Source: Pseudooceanicola nitratireducens
GTDB lineage: Bacteria; Pseudomonadota; Alphaproteobacteria; Rhodobacterales; Rhodobacteraceae
Direction of reading: 5' to 3'
Length of the DNA stretch: 64,000 nt
NCBI RefSeq assembly: GCF_900109195.1
Contig: NZ_FNZG01000002.1
Span: 256,191 to 320,190 of the forward strand
Numbering within the stretch: position 1 is the first letter of the stretch; each line of letters starts with the position of its first letter. Positions 8,947 through 18,056 of the stretch are shown here, piece by piece. Position numbers and translations under genes: made by a program. Under the pieces are notes generated by a model. It was given only the letters and a program-made list of their open reading frames with translations, was not told the DNA's origin and did no database searches.

Positions 8947-11900
8947 ATGGCATTCCAGACACGTGGCGGAGACCCTTTGTTCGATAGCGAGATGCAGGCA
9001 TCCATCGAACGGCGCGGCAAGGAACTGGCCGGGTTGGTCCTGATCCTGGTCGGGGTCCTGGCCGTGATGCTGATCGCCTCTTACACGCCGGACGATCCGT
9101 CGTGGATGTCGGCGCATGACGCGCCGGTGCAGAACTGGCTGGGCCGGTTCGGGGCGTCCATCGCTGCGCCGATGTACATGGTCATCGGGGCCGGAAGCTG
9201 GGGCGTCGCCGTGGTCGTGCTGGCCTGGGGCATCCGTCTGGCGATGCACCGCGGTGAAGACCGCGCCATCGGCCGTCTGATCTTTGCTCCGATCTGGGTT
9301 GCGCTGCTGTCGGTCTATGCCTCGACCATGGTGCCCGATCAGGACTGGTCGCATCGCTTCGGCATGGGTGGTCTGTTCGGCGACACCGTGCTGGGCGCGA
9401 CGCTTGGGATTGCGCCCGTGGGGCCGTCTTTCGCGCTGAAGATGGTATCGATCATCCTGGCCGCGCCGGTCGTGGCGCTTGGGTTGTTCGTCACCGGGTT
9501 CTCGGCGCTGGAACTGCGGCGCATCGCGCAATACCTGCTGGTCGGCGTCATCATGATCTATGCCTTCGCCGCCCGGATGCTGGGTCGCGGGGCTGTCGGG
9601 GCCCTTCAGGGGGCGGCCCAGTTGCAGGCCATCCAGCGGGAACGCAGTGAACGCCGCCGCGCGGATCGCGCGCAGGCCGCGCAGATGCAGGGGCAGGACG
9701 CCTATGCCTATGGCGATCAGCAGCGCTGGTCCGACACGGAAGAAGAACATTGGGCCGCGCCGGAACCCAGCATGGCAGGCCAGTCGCGTCCCGGCCTGAT
9801 GGGGCGAATTCCGTCTCTGATCCGCCGTGCAGAGCCTGAAGTCATGCCCGAGCCCGAGCTGATCGAGGAAGCCCCGCGCATGGTTGCCGCCCCGGTCCCC
9901 GCGCCCGGCAACGACCGCATCCGCGCCCGCATCGCCGAGGTCGTCCGGTCGCGCACCGCGCAGCCGCAGTCGCAAGCGGTCGAGGCCCCGATGCAGGACG
10001 ACAAGCCGCTGACCCGGGGTCGTGGTCATGGCCCGCGTCCTCTTCTGTTCGACAAGCAGCGCAGCGAACCGCCGCTGACGTCGGTTGCGCCGCGTGCCGT
10101 GGCCGAACCTCCGCTGACCGCGCCCGCGCCCCGCGTGGTGCAGCCCGCAGCACAGGCTCCGGTCCAACCAACGGCCCAGCCCGAGGCGCAGATGGTCGAA
10201 GACGGCTATGACGACTACGCGCCCTATGACGCCTATGCGGAAGAGGCCGAGTATATCGAGGCCGACATGGCCCCCGATTATGACGCCGAGTATGACGCGG
10301 CCTACGACGCGTCCTATGACGTCCCGGCCCAGCCGATGGCCGCCCCGCAGCCCGCGCCGGTTCCGCGCGCCGCCCCGGCCGCACCCCGCGCCAGCGTCGT
10401 GCAGCATACACCGCGCAAGGCCATCGTGCCCTCGACCCGGGCGCAGCTGGAACAGCAGCCCTCGCTTCAGTTCGAAGACAGTGCCGTCGACTATGAACTG
10501 CCGCCGCTTGGTCTTCTGGCCGACCCGCGCAACATCGAACGCCACGTGCTGAGCGATGAGGCGCTGGAAGAGAACGCGAAGATGCTGGAAAACGTGCTGG
10601 ACGACTATGGCGTCAAGGGCGAGATCGTCAGCGTCCGCCCCGGCCCCGTGGTCACCATGTATGAACTGGAGCCCGCGCCGGGCCTGAAGGCATCCCGCGT
10701 CATCGGCCTGGCCGACGACATCGCGCGGTCCATGTCGGCGCTGTCCGCACGGGTTTCGACCGTGCCGGGCCGCTCGGTGATCGGGATCGAACTGCCGAAC
10801 GAAAAACGCGAAATGGTGTCGTTCCGAGAAATCCTGTCGACCCGGGATTACGGCGACGGCAACCAGAAGCTTCCCCTGGCGCTTGGCAAGGACATCGGCG
10901 GCGACCCGATCGTCGCGAACCTGGCCAAGATGCCCCACCTTCTGATCGCGGGGACCACCGGTTCGGGTAAGTCGGTCGCGATCAACACGATGATCCTGTC
11001 GCTGCTGTACAAGCTGACGCCGGACGATCTGCGCCTGGTGATGATCGACCCCAAGATGCTGGAACTGTCGGTTTACGACGGCATTCCGCACCTGCTGTCT
11101 CCGGTCGTTACAGACCCTAAAAAGGCGGTTGTGGCCCTGAAATGGGTCGTGGGCGAGATGGAAGAACGTTATCGCAAGATGTCCAAGATGGGCGTGCGGA
11201 ACATCGACGGCTACAACAGCCGGGTGGCCGACGCGCAAAGCCGGGGCGAGATGTTCAGCCGGACCGTGCAGACCGGCTTTGACGACGACACCGGCGATCC
11301 GGTGTTCGAGACCGAAGAATTCGCGCCCCAGAAGATGCCCTATATCGTCGTCATCGTCGACGAGATGGCCGACCTGATGATGGTCGCCGGGAAAGAGATC
11401 GAAGCCTGCATCCAGCGTCTGGCACAGATGGCGCGGGCGTCCGGCATCCACCTGATCATGGCCACGCAGCGTCCGTCCGTGGACGTCATCACCGGCACGA
11501 TCAAGGCGAACTTCCCGACCCGGATTTCCTTCCAGGTGACCTCGAAGATCGACAGCCGCACCATCCTGGGCGAAATGGGTGCCGAACAGCTTCTGGGCAT
11601 GGGCGACATGCTTTACATGGCCGGCGGGGCCAAGATCACCCGCTGCCACGGGCCCTTCGTGTCGGACGAAGAGGTCGAAGAGATCGTGAACCACCTCAAG
11701 GCCTATGGTCCGCCGTCCTATGTCGGTGGTGTGGTCGAGGGCCCGGATGACGACAAGGCCGACGACATCGATGCGGTGCTGGGTCTGAACACCGGTGGCA
11801 ACACCGATGGCGAAGATGCGCTGTACGATCAGGCGGTGGCCATCGTGGCGAAGGATCGCAAATGCTCGACCTCGTATATCCAGCGCAAACTGGGCATCGG

Positions 11901-12003
11901 CTATAACAAGGCCGCCCGCCTGGTCGAACAGATGGAGGATGCAGGCCTGGTGTCCCCGGCGAACCACGTCGGCAAACGCGAGATCCTGGTGCCCGAGCAG
12001 TAA
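8947..12003 (+). CDS. ftsK: DNA translocase FtsK
   Basis: Septal DNA pump of 1018 residues that clears and aligns chromosome termini during division. Four or more N-terminal membrane segments (about 25-210) anchor it at the septum. A long low-complexity linker (about 220-500, Ala/Pro/Gln-rich with a Tyr-Asp-rich block at about 419-460) follows. The motor has Walker A GTTGSGKS at about residue 669 and Walker [10 protein letters not shown] at about 804. The C-terminal gamma winged helix (last 65 residues, with [17 protein letters not shown]) reads KOPS sites. It is followed by lolA, as in many Proteobacteria. Confidence 0.98.
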   Translation: MAFQTRGGDPLFDSEMQASIERRGKELAGLVLILVGVLAVMLIASYTPDDPSWMSAHDAPVQNWLGRFGASIAAPMYMVIGAGSWGVAVVVLAWGIRLAMHRGEDRAIGRLIFAPIWVALLSVYASTMVPDQDWSHRFGMGGLFGDTVLGATLGIAPVGPSFALKMVSIILAAPVVALGLFVTGFSALELRRIAQYLLVGVIMIYAFAARMLGRGAVGALQGAAQLQAIQRERSERRRADRAQAAQMQGQDAYAYGDQQRWSDTEEEHWAAPEPSMAGQSRPGLMGRIPSLIRRAEPEVMPEPELIEEAPRMVAAPVPAPGNDRIRARIAEVVRSRTAQPQSQAVEAPMQDDKPLTRGRGHGPRPLLFDKQRSEPPLTSVAPRAVAEPPLTAPAPRVVQPAAQAPVQPTAQPEAQMVEDGYDDYAPYDAYAEEAEYIEADMAPDYDAEYDAAYDASYDVPAQPMAAPQPAPVPRAAPAAPRASVVQHTPRKAIVPSTRAQLEQQPSLQFEDSAVDYELPPLGLLADPRNIERHVLSDEALEENAKMLENVLDDYGVKGEIVSVRPGPVVTMYELEPAPGLKASRVIGLADDIARSMSALSARVSTVPGRSVIGIELPNEKREMVSFREILSTRDYGDGNQKLPLALGKDIGGDPIVANLAKMPHLLIAGTTGSGKSVAINTMILSLLYKLTPDDLRLVMIDPKMLELSVYDGIPHLLSPVVTDPKKAVVALKWVVGEMEERYRKMSKMGVRNIDGYNSRVADAQSRGEMFSRTVQTGFDDDTGDPVFETEEFAPQKMPYIVVIVDEMADLMMVAGKEIEACIQRLAQMARASGIHLIMATQRPSVDVITGTIKANFPTRISFQVTSKIDSRTILGEMGAEQLLGMGDMLYMAGGAKITRCHGPFVSDEEVEEIVNHLKAYGPPSYVGGVVEGPDDDKADDIDAVLGLNTGGNTDGEDALYDQAVAIVAKDRKCSTSYIQRKLGIGYNKAARLVEQMEDAGLVSPANHVGKREILVPEQ

Positions 12004-12029
12004 GCCCGGACCCATGGTTTGATGACAAG

Positions 12030-12059
12030 CGGCCGTCCGGACATCCGGGCGGCCGTTTT
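12030..12059 (+). terminator. Rho-independent terminator after ftsK
   Basis: A GC-rich inverted repeat CGGCCGTCCGG / CCGGGCGGCCG with one mismatch and a short loop is followed by TTTT, starting 27 bases after the ftsK stop. Confidence 0.75.
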
Positions 12060-12088
12060 CATTCCGGGACGGGCTGAGGGGCGCAAAC

Positions 12089-12118
12089 AAAAAAGGCAGC
12101 CCGTGGGCTGCCTTTTTT
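12089..12118. terminator. Strong bidirectional terminator hairpin
   Basis: AAAAAAGGCAGCCC, a two-base centre GT, and GGGCTGCCTTTTTT form a perfect 14-base inverted repeat with A and T tracts on both sides. It is the second terminator-like hairpin after ftsK, only 30 bases past the first. Confidence 0.85.
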
Positions 12119-12120
12119 CG

Positions 12121-12197
12121 TGGCTGGCTTGCTGCTGCTGGCGAGCGTTATGCGAGCTGGCGTTAAGCTGGCTGGCGATCTGCTGGCTGGCGCTGGC
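12121..12197. repeat. Cluster of GCTGGC repeats
   Basis: Eight GCTGGC hexamers lie at 12123, 12137, 12156, 12167, 12171, 12182, 12186 and 12192, some overlapping, within 77 bases just past the terminators. The rest of the gap 12004-12445 holds an AT-rich stretch (12236-12290) and no gene that I can support. Confidence 0.75.
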
Positions 12198-12445
12198 TAG
12201 CGGGCCGTTCTTGAACCAAGACTTAGGATCATCGCAAAAGGGTTTCAAGAGAAAATTCAATAAAATCATATAGTTGACAGATATTGTCAGGAATGGCCGG
12301 CGGTGTTGAAATCCGCCAAACCGGCTAAGACCCTGAAAAAGCGCGGCTTCTAGCCCGGCAAAGATGGGCCGATTGAAAGGAACGTTGACCGCAATGTGAG
12401 CGTTGCCCTCTGGTACGTGACTGACGCGAGGCCTATTTTCGAGCC

Positions 12446-13048
12446 ATGAAACCACTTCGCCTGATGGCCGCTTCGGCCCTGACCCTCGCCCTGGCTGCGC
12501 CTGCTGCCTGGGCCGAGAAGATTCCCCTGAACACCCTGTCGTCCTATCTGAACGGCATCACGACGGCGCAGACCAAGTTCACCCAGATCGCGGGCGACGG
12601 GTCGGTGTCGACGGGGACGCTGTACCTGAAACGGCCGGGGAAGATGCGGTTCGAATATGACCCGCCGAACAAGGCCTATGTGATCGCGGATCACGGGGTG
12701 GTCGGCATCTTCGACGAAAAGGGCGACGAGTCGGTCGAGCAATACCCCCTGAAGCGCACGCCGCTGAACATTATCCTGGACGAAACCGTCGACCTGGGCC
12801 GCGCCAACATGGTCACTGGCCACCGGGAAGAGGGGCCCTCGACCATCGTGAAGGCACAGGACCCGGAGAACCCGGAATACGGCTATATCGAACTGGTCTT
12901 CACCGCGAACCCGACGCAGCTGCGTCAGTGGGTCGTACATGACGACAGCGGCTCCGCCACGACCGTGGTGCTGGGCGACATGCAGACGGGCATGAGCCTG
13001 AGCCAGCGTCTGTTCAACTTCCAGGATGGATTTGTGGCCGACAGGTGA
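12446..13048 (+). CDS. lolA: Outer-membrane lipoprotein carrier protein LolA
   Basis: Periplasmic chaperone of 200 residues that carries lipoproteins from LolCDE to the outer membrane. A signal peptide covers residues 1-23 (cut after AWA). The mature part has the LolA fold signature: FTQ near residue 47, G-T-L-Y-L-K-R-P-G-K-M-R-F-E-Y and a later LDE segment. Position after ftsK supports the call. The gene is preceded by a 440-base gap with two terminators, so it probably has its own promoter. Its 3' end faces a transglycosylase gene across a shared hairpin. Confidence 0.93.
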   Translation: MKPLRLMAASALTLALAAPAAWAEKIPLNTLSSYLNGITTAQTKFTQIAGDGSVSTGTLYLKRPGKMRFEYDPPNKAYVIADHGVVGIFDEKGDESVEQYPLKRTPLNIILDETVDLGRANMVTGHREEGPSTIVKAQDPENPEYGYIELVFTANPTQLRQWVVHDDSGSATTVVLGDMQTGMSLSQRLFNFQDGFVADR

Positions 13049-13080
13049 TCCTGCCGGCCACAAAAGCTAACCGATTGCCT

Positions 13081-13105
13081 GCTGCCGCTTAGCGATAGCG
13101 GCAGC
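13081..13105. terminator. Hairpin between convergent lolA and transglycosylase genes
   Basis: GCTGCCGCT and AGCGGCAGC form a perfect nine-base stem with a seven-base loop. It overlaps the stop codon of the minus-strand gene (13089) and lies 33 bases after the lolA stop. There is no T tract, so termination is only possible. Confidence 0.4.
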
Positions 13106-13670
13106 GCGCCAGCTGACCCTGGTACAGCTGCGCACGGGCCGCGACGCGCTGTGACACATCCACCAGCCAGGCCTTGCTTTTCCAGGTGCCACGGGCATAG
13201 CCGGAATGGCCATCATGATAGGCCAGGTACTGGTTCATCGCGTCGGACAGCGGGATCCCCAGCTTGTCGCGCGTCTTGTTCATGTACCAGCCCATGAAAT
13301 CCGTGGCGTCGTCGAAATTGTTGCGCCGCGCGCCGCGGTTGCGGGTTTCGTTGCGGTAATCATCCCAGGTGCCATCCAGCGCCTGGCTGTAGCCATAGGC
13401 CGAGGACTGCCGCCCCATGGGAATGATGCCCAGGGCAAAGCGGTGTGGGGTACGGGCGTTGCCGTCGAATTTGCTCTCCTGATGGATCATCGCCATCATG
13501 ACATGGGTCGGCACGCCCCACTTCCGCTCGACCTTGCGGAAGGCGCGGGCGTAGGGCTTGCGCTCCTGCAACAGAAGGCAGGCGTTATCGAGATTTCGGG
13601 GGGATCCCTTCGGGCCGCCGCAGGACGCAACCAACAATAGGATCAGCACGGCGCTTAACGCTCGGATCAT
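13089..13670 (-). CDS. Lipoprotein with transglycosylase SLT-like domain
   Basis: Predicted peptidoglycan lytic transglycosylase of 193 residues. The N-terminus is a lipoprotein signal with lipobox VASC at Cys17. The catalytic region has MIHQESKFDG with candidate Glu65, then SAYGYSQALDGTW, and an aromatic-rich C-terminus (YLAYHDGHSGYARGTW). The spacing is slightly unlike Slt70 but typical of small alphaproteobacterial members. It would act on murein from the outer membrane's inner face. It is the first of three transglycosylase genes in the window. Confidence 0.85.
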   Translation of the reverse strand: MIRALSAVLILLLVASCGGPKGSPRNLDNACLLLQERKPYARAFRKVERKWGVPTHVMMAMIHQESKFDGNARTPHRFALGIIPMGRQSSAYGYSQALDGTWDDYRNETRNRGARRNNFDDATDFMGWYMNKTRDKLGIPLSDAMNQYLAYHDGHSGYARGTWKSKAWLVDVSQRVAARAQLYQGQLARCRYR

Positions 13671-13757
13671 CTGTCTGCTCGCTCTTTTGTGTCTGACGCA
13701 CTTTCGTGTCGTTCTAACAAAAACGCGCCTGCGGGTGAACTCACAATTTGGCGGGGT

Positions 13758-14639
13758 TCACAGCAGCACGGCAAGAATCACCGGGATGGCGAGAACGGAC
13801 AACAGCGTCGAAACAACCACCAAACCGGCCACGGATTGTGCATCGGCGCCATATTTTTCCGCAAGCAGGTATGAGGTCACGGCGACCGGCGTCGCGATCT
13901 GAAGAACCAGAACGGCAAAGGCCACGTCATCCAGCGCGAACATCCGGCCTACGCCCCAGGCGATCGCGACGCAGAGCACCAGTTTCACAACCGACATGCC
14001 GATGGCGGCGACCAGGTTGCCGGGCGACAGCCGCGCCACGGCCACGCCAAGCGTGATCAGCATCAGCGGAATCGCCATCTGGCCGATCAACTCAAGCGTG
14101 TTGGTCAGGAAAGGCGGCGTCTGCCAGCCCTGCCACAGGAAGATCCCGCCCAGCACCGTGCCCCAGACCAGAGGTTCCTTCAGCGCCTTGGTCAGCGACC
14201 CGCCGCCCGAAACAATCCAGATGCCGTAGGTGAAGGACCAGATGGCCATGACGGCAAAGACCACGACCGCGTAGGACAGGCCGGTTTCGCCAAAGGCAAA
14301 CAGCGCCAGCGGCAGGCCGAGGTTGCCGGTGTTGCCGAAGATCAGCGGGGCCTGGTACGTCCTCTGGTTGTAGCCGATCATCGCAAGTGCGGCGGCGACC
14401 ACCAGGGTCAGAACCCCATAGGCCACGACCGAGGCCAGCGATAGCGCGGTCAGCGCCGAGGGGTCGATCTGCGCTTTCATCAGCGCCACGAAGATCAGGC
14501 AGGGCACCGAAAGCGTCATCGCCAGGCGGGTGACGAATTCGACCCGGTACTCGAATCCGGCCTTGACCCAGCCAAAGCCGATCGCGGCCAAAAGGAAAAC
14601 TGGAGCAACAATTTCAAGCACTGTCAGGGCGAGGTTCAC
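13758..14639 (-). CDS. AEC family transporter
   Basis: Inner-membrane carrier of 293 residues with about ten transmembrane segments, of the auxin efflux carrier (AEC) family. Family traits include an N-terminal segment ending LAAIGFGWVKAG and the NTGNLGLPLALFAFGE motif in the middle. Substrates in this family are organic anions such as malate or malonate; the substrate here is unknown. The start is a GTG at 14639 with AAGGA nine bases upstream; an ATG further upstream (14708) would add 23 unlikely residues and overlap the promoter region of hspQ. Confidence 0.88.
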   Translation of the reverse strand: MNLALTVLEIVAPVFLLAAIGFGWVKAGFEYRVEFVTRLAMTLSVPCLIFVALMKAQIDPSALTALSLASVVAYGVLTLVVAAALAMIGYNQRTYQAPLIFGNTGNLGLPLALFAFGETGLSYAVVVFAVMAIWSFTYGIWIVSGGGSLTKALKEPLVWGTVLGGIFLWQGWQTPPFLTNTLELIGQMAIPLMLITLGVAVARLSPGNLVAAIGMSVVKLVLCVAIAWGVGRMFALDDVAFAVLVLQIATPVAVTSYLLAEKYGADAQSVAGLVVVSTLLSVLAIPVILAVLL

Positions 14640-14722
14640 AGAGTGTTTCCTTAATTTTTCGTTACATTGTTGGACATAGCCCGGATGATGAGGGTAGGTG
14701 TGGCACAAGGGGGCCGCAAGAC

Positions 14723-15049
14723 ATGTTGAAGACTCGCGCCAAATATCATCTTGGACAGGTTGTCCGGCACAAGAAACACCCCTTCCGGGGTGTGGTCTTT
14801 GACGTCGACCCGGAATTCGCCAACACCGAGGAATGGTATGACGCCATTCCCGAGGACAGCCGCCCGTCGAGAGAACAGCCGTTCTATCACCTGTTGGCCG
14901 AAAACGACCAAAGCTATTACGTGGCCTATGTGTCCGAACAGAACCTGGTCGCCGATTATTCCGGTGAGCCGGTGGACCATCCCGATATTCCCGACCTGTT
15001 CGGGCCGTTCCAGGATGGCACCTATCCCCTGCATTTCCAGCTGAACTAA
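14723..15049 (+). CDS. hspQ: Heat shock protein HspQ
   Basis: Protein of 108 residues of the HspQ (YccV) family, a specificity-enhancing factor for Lon protease and hemimethylated-DNA-binding protein in Escherichia coli. The signature is visible: AKYHLGQVVRHKKHPFRGVVFDVDPEF, EEWY, QPFYHLLAEND and YVSEQNLV. Length fits the family. It is monocistronic here, divergent from the AEC transporter and convergent with the gamma-glutamyltransferase gene. I cannot identify a heat-shock promoter upstream with confidence. Confidence 0.93.
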   Translation: MLKTRAKYHLGQVVRHKKHPFRGVVFDVDPEFANTEEWYDAIPEDSRPSREQPFYHLLAENDQSYYVAYVSEQNLVADYSGEPVDHPDIPDLFGPFQDGTYPLHFQLN

Positions 15050-15102
15050 GCTATCCGACTGCGGGTGCCCGCAGCTGGCTACGTTTCTGCGACGCGACCG
15101 GG

Positions 15103-16680
15103 TCAATACCCGATCGCGCAGCCGTCCTTGCGCGGGTCCGACCCGGCCTCGAGAAATCCGTTGTCGTGAATGCGGATCGCCTGGGCCCCTCCGATGGCGG
15201 TCTTGGGGGCGCCAAGTGTGTGGCCCATGTCCGACAGCTCTTGCAGGACCTCGGGGGCAAAGCCGTTCTCGATGGTCAGCACATCACCTTCGGGGAAGGC
15301 GCGGGGGGCGTCGATGGCGGCCTGGGGGTCCATGCCGAAGTCGCGGATATTCGACAGGAAATGCGCGTGACCACAGGCCTGGTAGGCCCCGCCCATGACG
15401 CCGAAGGGCATGATGACCTTGCCGTCCTGCTTCAGCATGCCGGGAATGATCGTGTGCATCGGACGTTTGCCGGGGGCCATTTCGTTGGCGTGGCCCGGCG
15501 TCAGGCTGAAGCCTGCGCCGCGGTTCTGCAGCATGATGCCGAACTTGTCGGTGCAGATGTTCGACCCGAAGCCGTGGAAGACCGAATAGATCAGCGACAC
15601 GGACATGCGGTCGCTGTCGACCACGGTGATATAGACCGTGTCCTTGTGCACCGCGTCGGCGCTTTCGGTCAGTTTGGCAGTGGCCTTTGCGGGGTTGATC
15701 AGCGCGGCCAGGCGGCGCGCGGTGTCCAAGTCCAGCATGTGATCCAGCCGCGCCATGTGATCGGGATCGGCGAGAAGGCGGTTGCGGGCGTCATAGGCCA
15801 GGCGGGTGGCCTCGGCCTGAATATGCATGCGCTTGGCCCCGTTGGGATCCATCGCGGCGATGTCGAACTGGGCCAGGATGTTGGCCAGCAGGATGGCGGT
15901 TGCGCCCTGGCCGTTTGGCGGATGTTCCCACAGTTCGATCCCGTGGTATTCGGCTGAAATAGGGTCTGTTTCCATGCCCTCATGGGCCGCCAGATCGTCC
16001 AGCGTATGCGGCCCGCCCAGGGCGGTGAGCGTGGTGATGATGTCCTCGGCGACCTCACCGGTATAGAAGGCCTGGGCCCCGTCGGAGGCCATGCGGCGCA
16101 GCACCTGAGCCTGTCCGGGAAGGGTCAGGCGGTCACCGGGCCTGGGCGCGCGGCCCCAGGGCAGGAAATGTGCCTTCCCGGCTTCGGTCATGTTGGGGGC
16201 CAGCCCGGCATAGTCGCTGACCACGCGCGGGGCCATGGCAACGCCGGTTTCGAAATAGTGGATGGCGGGGGCCAGGATCGTGTCCATGCCCTTCTTCCCC
16301 CACAGGGCGTTCATGCGGAAGAACCCGTCGACGGCCCCCGGCACGGTGACAGCCAGCGGGTCGGTCAGCGGCACGGACGCCTCACCCCGGTCGCGCAGCA
16401 CCTGAGGATCGGCCCCGGCGACGGCGCGGCCCGAACCGTTGAAGGCGTGGATCTCTTCGCTTCCAGCCGGAGAGATCAGCGCAAAACAATCCCCGCCCAG
16501 CCCGCACATGGGCGGTTCGGTGATGCCAAGGACAAAGGCCCCGGCCATCGCGGCATCCAGGGCGTTGCCGCCATCGCGCAGCATCTGCACCGCCACCTGC
16601 GCCGCAAGGGGGGAGGAGGTCGCGCAGACGCCGCCCTCGGCCCAGACGGGCGAGCGGCCCGGAAGATGAAAATCGCGCAT
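15103..16680 (-). CDS. Gamma-glutamyltransferase family protein
   Basis: Ntn-hydrolase of 525 residues that would transfer or hydrolyse gamma-glutamyl groups, as from glutathione. Residues near 40 read GGNALDAAMAGAFVLGITEP, and MCGLGGD follows. The self-cleavage site is likely before Thr348 in DTVYITVVD, which becomes the nucleophile of the small subunit. GSNICT and GMLKQDGK follow in the small subunit. No signal peptide is evident, so it may be cytoplasmic, unlike Escherichia coli Ggt. The start has GGGGGG about five bases upstream. Confidence 0.9.
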   Translation of the reverse strand: MRDFHLPGRSPVWAEGGVCATSSPLAAQVAVQMLRDGGNALDAAMAGAFVLGITEPPMCGLGGDCFALISPAGSEEIHAFNGSGRAVAGADPQVLRDRGEASVPLTDPLAVTVPGAVDGFFRMNALWGKKGMDTILAPAIHYFETGVAMAPRVVSDYAGLAPNMTEAGKAHFLPWGRAPRPGDRLTLPGQAQVLRRMASDGAQAFYTGEVAEDIITTLTALGGPHTLDDLAAHEGMETDPISAEYHGIELWEHPPNGQGATAILLANILAQFDIAAMDPNGAKRMHIQAEATRLAYDARNRLLADPDHMARLDHMLDLDTARRLAALINPAKATAKLTESADAVHKDTVYITVVDSDRMSVSLIYSVFHGFGSNICTDKFGIMLQNRGAGFSLTPGHANEMAPGKRPMHTIIPGMLKQDGKVIMPFGVMGGAYQACGHAHFLSNIRDFGMDPQAAIDAPRAFPEGDVLTIENGFAPEVLQELSDMGHTLGAPKTAIGGAQAIRIHDNGFLEAGSDPRKDGCAIGY

Positions 16681-17103
16681 ATGGTGTCCCCCCTGGTTGT
16701 ATAGGGCGCATCATGGTGCAGATTTTGTCGGGGGGAAAGGCCGGGCCGGGTTTGCGGGATTCGGCGGGCACCGGGCGGCCTGCGGGGCTGTTCGCAACCG
16801 CTTTTGCCAGCCCGATCTGCGGGCAGACCTCTGGGCCGGACTGCGATTTTGCTGGGCAATGCCGGGGGGTGTAGACCTCGGCGCCGCGTACTGGGTGGGG
16901 GCTGAATTGACGCGACGCCGAGGGAAGCCATGCAGCTACCCTTTCTATATCGCGTTGGTTTCGGGCGCAGGTGCGGAGCAATCGGGACAATTTCTGGACC
17001 ATTCGAAGGTTCGCGCCCCGGGTTGCGCCATAATGATTGCCGTTGCGTGAAGTGCACCCGGCGCAGGACCGGATAAGCTGTGGTCAGCCCCATTCAGTCC
17101 CGG
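16681..17103. other. Intergenic region without a supported gene
   Basis: About 420 bases between the gamma-glutamyltransferase start and the end of the RsbW-like gene. Open frames exist on both strands but lack a credible ribosome site or recognisable protein. It should contain the promoter of the gamma-glutamyltransferase gene; I see no clear -35/-10 pair. Confidence 0.5.
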
Positions 17104-17640
17104 TCATCCTTGGCCAACCAGCCCGACGGCCAGACGATAGGTCAGCACGTTCAGGTCCCTTTCGCGGCGATACTGCACGTTGCGGGCCAGGGCGGTGATC
17201 AGGAACCAGCCGAATCCCCCTTCGGGCAGGTCGGGCAGGTTCGCGGGCGGCTCCGGCGCGCCGGCATGATCCATCAGGGGCATCCGGCCGTCGGGCATCG
17301 GGGTTCCGTCATCCTCGATCCGGATCAGAAGGCCGGTTGCGCCGAAATCCCAGGTCAGGCGGATCTGTCCGTGACTGTCCCCGCCATGAGCATGTTCGAC
17401 GATGTTGTTCAATGCCTCGGCCGTGACAAGTTCGACCGACCCAAGTTCTTCTTCCTCGAACCCGAGGGGAGAGAGGCGGCGGCGCAGGTCGGCCAGGGCC
17501 GCGCGCACCTTGTCCGGCGCGGTTGGCAGGGTGATCTGACCAGGTTGTGTTTGGGGCTGTGTTTGGGACTGCGGCCCGGGTCCACAGCCTGTGGTGCGGG
17601 GGGGCGAGGGTGCGGTCATGGGGGCAGGATCAGCCGGCAT
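17104..17640 (-). CDS. RsbW-like ATP-binding protein (anti-sigma/switch kinase family)
   Basis: Protein of 178 residues with a GHKL-type ATPase domain of the RsbW/SpoIIAB class. The N box is ELVTAEALNNIVEHAH, followed by IEDDGTPMP (G1 box) and GGFGWFLI (G2 box). The first 40 residues are a Gln/Pro/Thr-rich tail. Family members phosphorylate a STAS antagonist and bind a sigma factor or other target. The start overlaps the stop of the upstream STAS gene by 11 bases, so the two are coupled. No sigma factor or PP2C phosphatase is nearby. Confidence 0.88.
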   Translation of the reverse strand: MPADPAPMTAPSPPRTTGCGPGPQSQTQPQTQPGQITLPTAPDKVRAALADLRRRLSPLGFEEEELGSVELVTAEALNNIVEHAHGGDSHGQIRLTWDFGATGLLIRIEDDGTPMPDGRMPLMDHAGAPEPPANLPDLPEGGFGWFLITALARNVQYRRERDLNVLTYRLAVGLVGQG

Positions 17641-17968
17641 TGGCCTGGTCGGTCCTTTCCAGCGCCTCGTGGATGGTAAAGACGGTGTCCATGCGGGTCA
17701 GGCGAAACACCTTGGCCACATTGGGGTTCAGCGCCGCCAGTTCCAACGCCTGATCGTCGCGCATCTGTTTCATCGCGGCGACGATGGCGCCCAACCCGCT
17801 GGAATCGATGAAGGTCACCGTTTCAAGGTCCAGAATCACCCGCTCCCCCGCCTGATCGGTCAGGGCCCGCATCGAATCCTTGAAACGGATCGCCACGGCG
17901 GCGTCTATCCGCGCCTCGGGCACATGGATCACGGTGGCCGTGTCCAGATCTTCGGCTGTCAGGTTCAT
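17630..17968 (-). CDS. STAS domain protein (anti-anti-sigma factor family)
   Basis: Single-domain STAS protein of 112 residues, of the SpoIIAA/RsbV type. The phosphorylation loop is FIDSSGLGAI with candidate Ser57. It would bind its partner kinase, encoded immediately downstream with an 11-base overlap, when unphosphorylated. The start at 17968 follows a good GGTGGAGG site; an upstream ATG at 18013 is less likely. The pair is divergent from the thiolase gene. Confidence 0.9.
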   Translation of the reverse strand: MNLTAEDLDTATVIHVPEARIDAAVAIRFKDSMRALTDQAGERVILDLETVTFIDSSGLGAIVAAMKQMRDDQALELAALNPNVAKVFRLTRMDTVFTIHEALERTDQANAG

Positions 17969-18056
17969 CGTCGCCTCCACCTTTCCTTGCTGAGCGGGAA
18001 AGCTAGACGGCAATCGTTACCATCCGGTATGCATGGCCTGACCGGAGGAGGATTTC

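Noticed and set aside
7816-12090. A 1424-codon open frame on the minus strand opposite ftsK and the aminotransferase
   Set aside because: It is an antisense shadow caused by the codon bias of GC-rich genes; its translation is His/Arg/Gly-rich with no domain and spans two well-supported genes.
12274-12300. TTGACA with a TGACA/TGTCA inverted repeat as the lolA promoter
   Set aside because: No acceptable -10 hexamer lies at 16-18 bases downstream.
11901-12455. Minus-strand frame of 184 codons over the ftsK-lolA gap
   Set aside because: It crosses two terminator hairpins and the GCTGGC cluster and has no ribosome site or recognisable domain.
16697-17050. Plus-strand frame of 117 codons in the 420-base gap
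   Set aside because: No ribosome site and a composition typical of non-coding GC-rich DNA.
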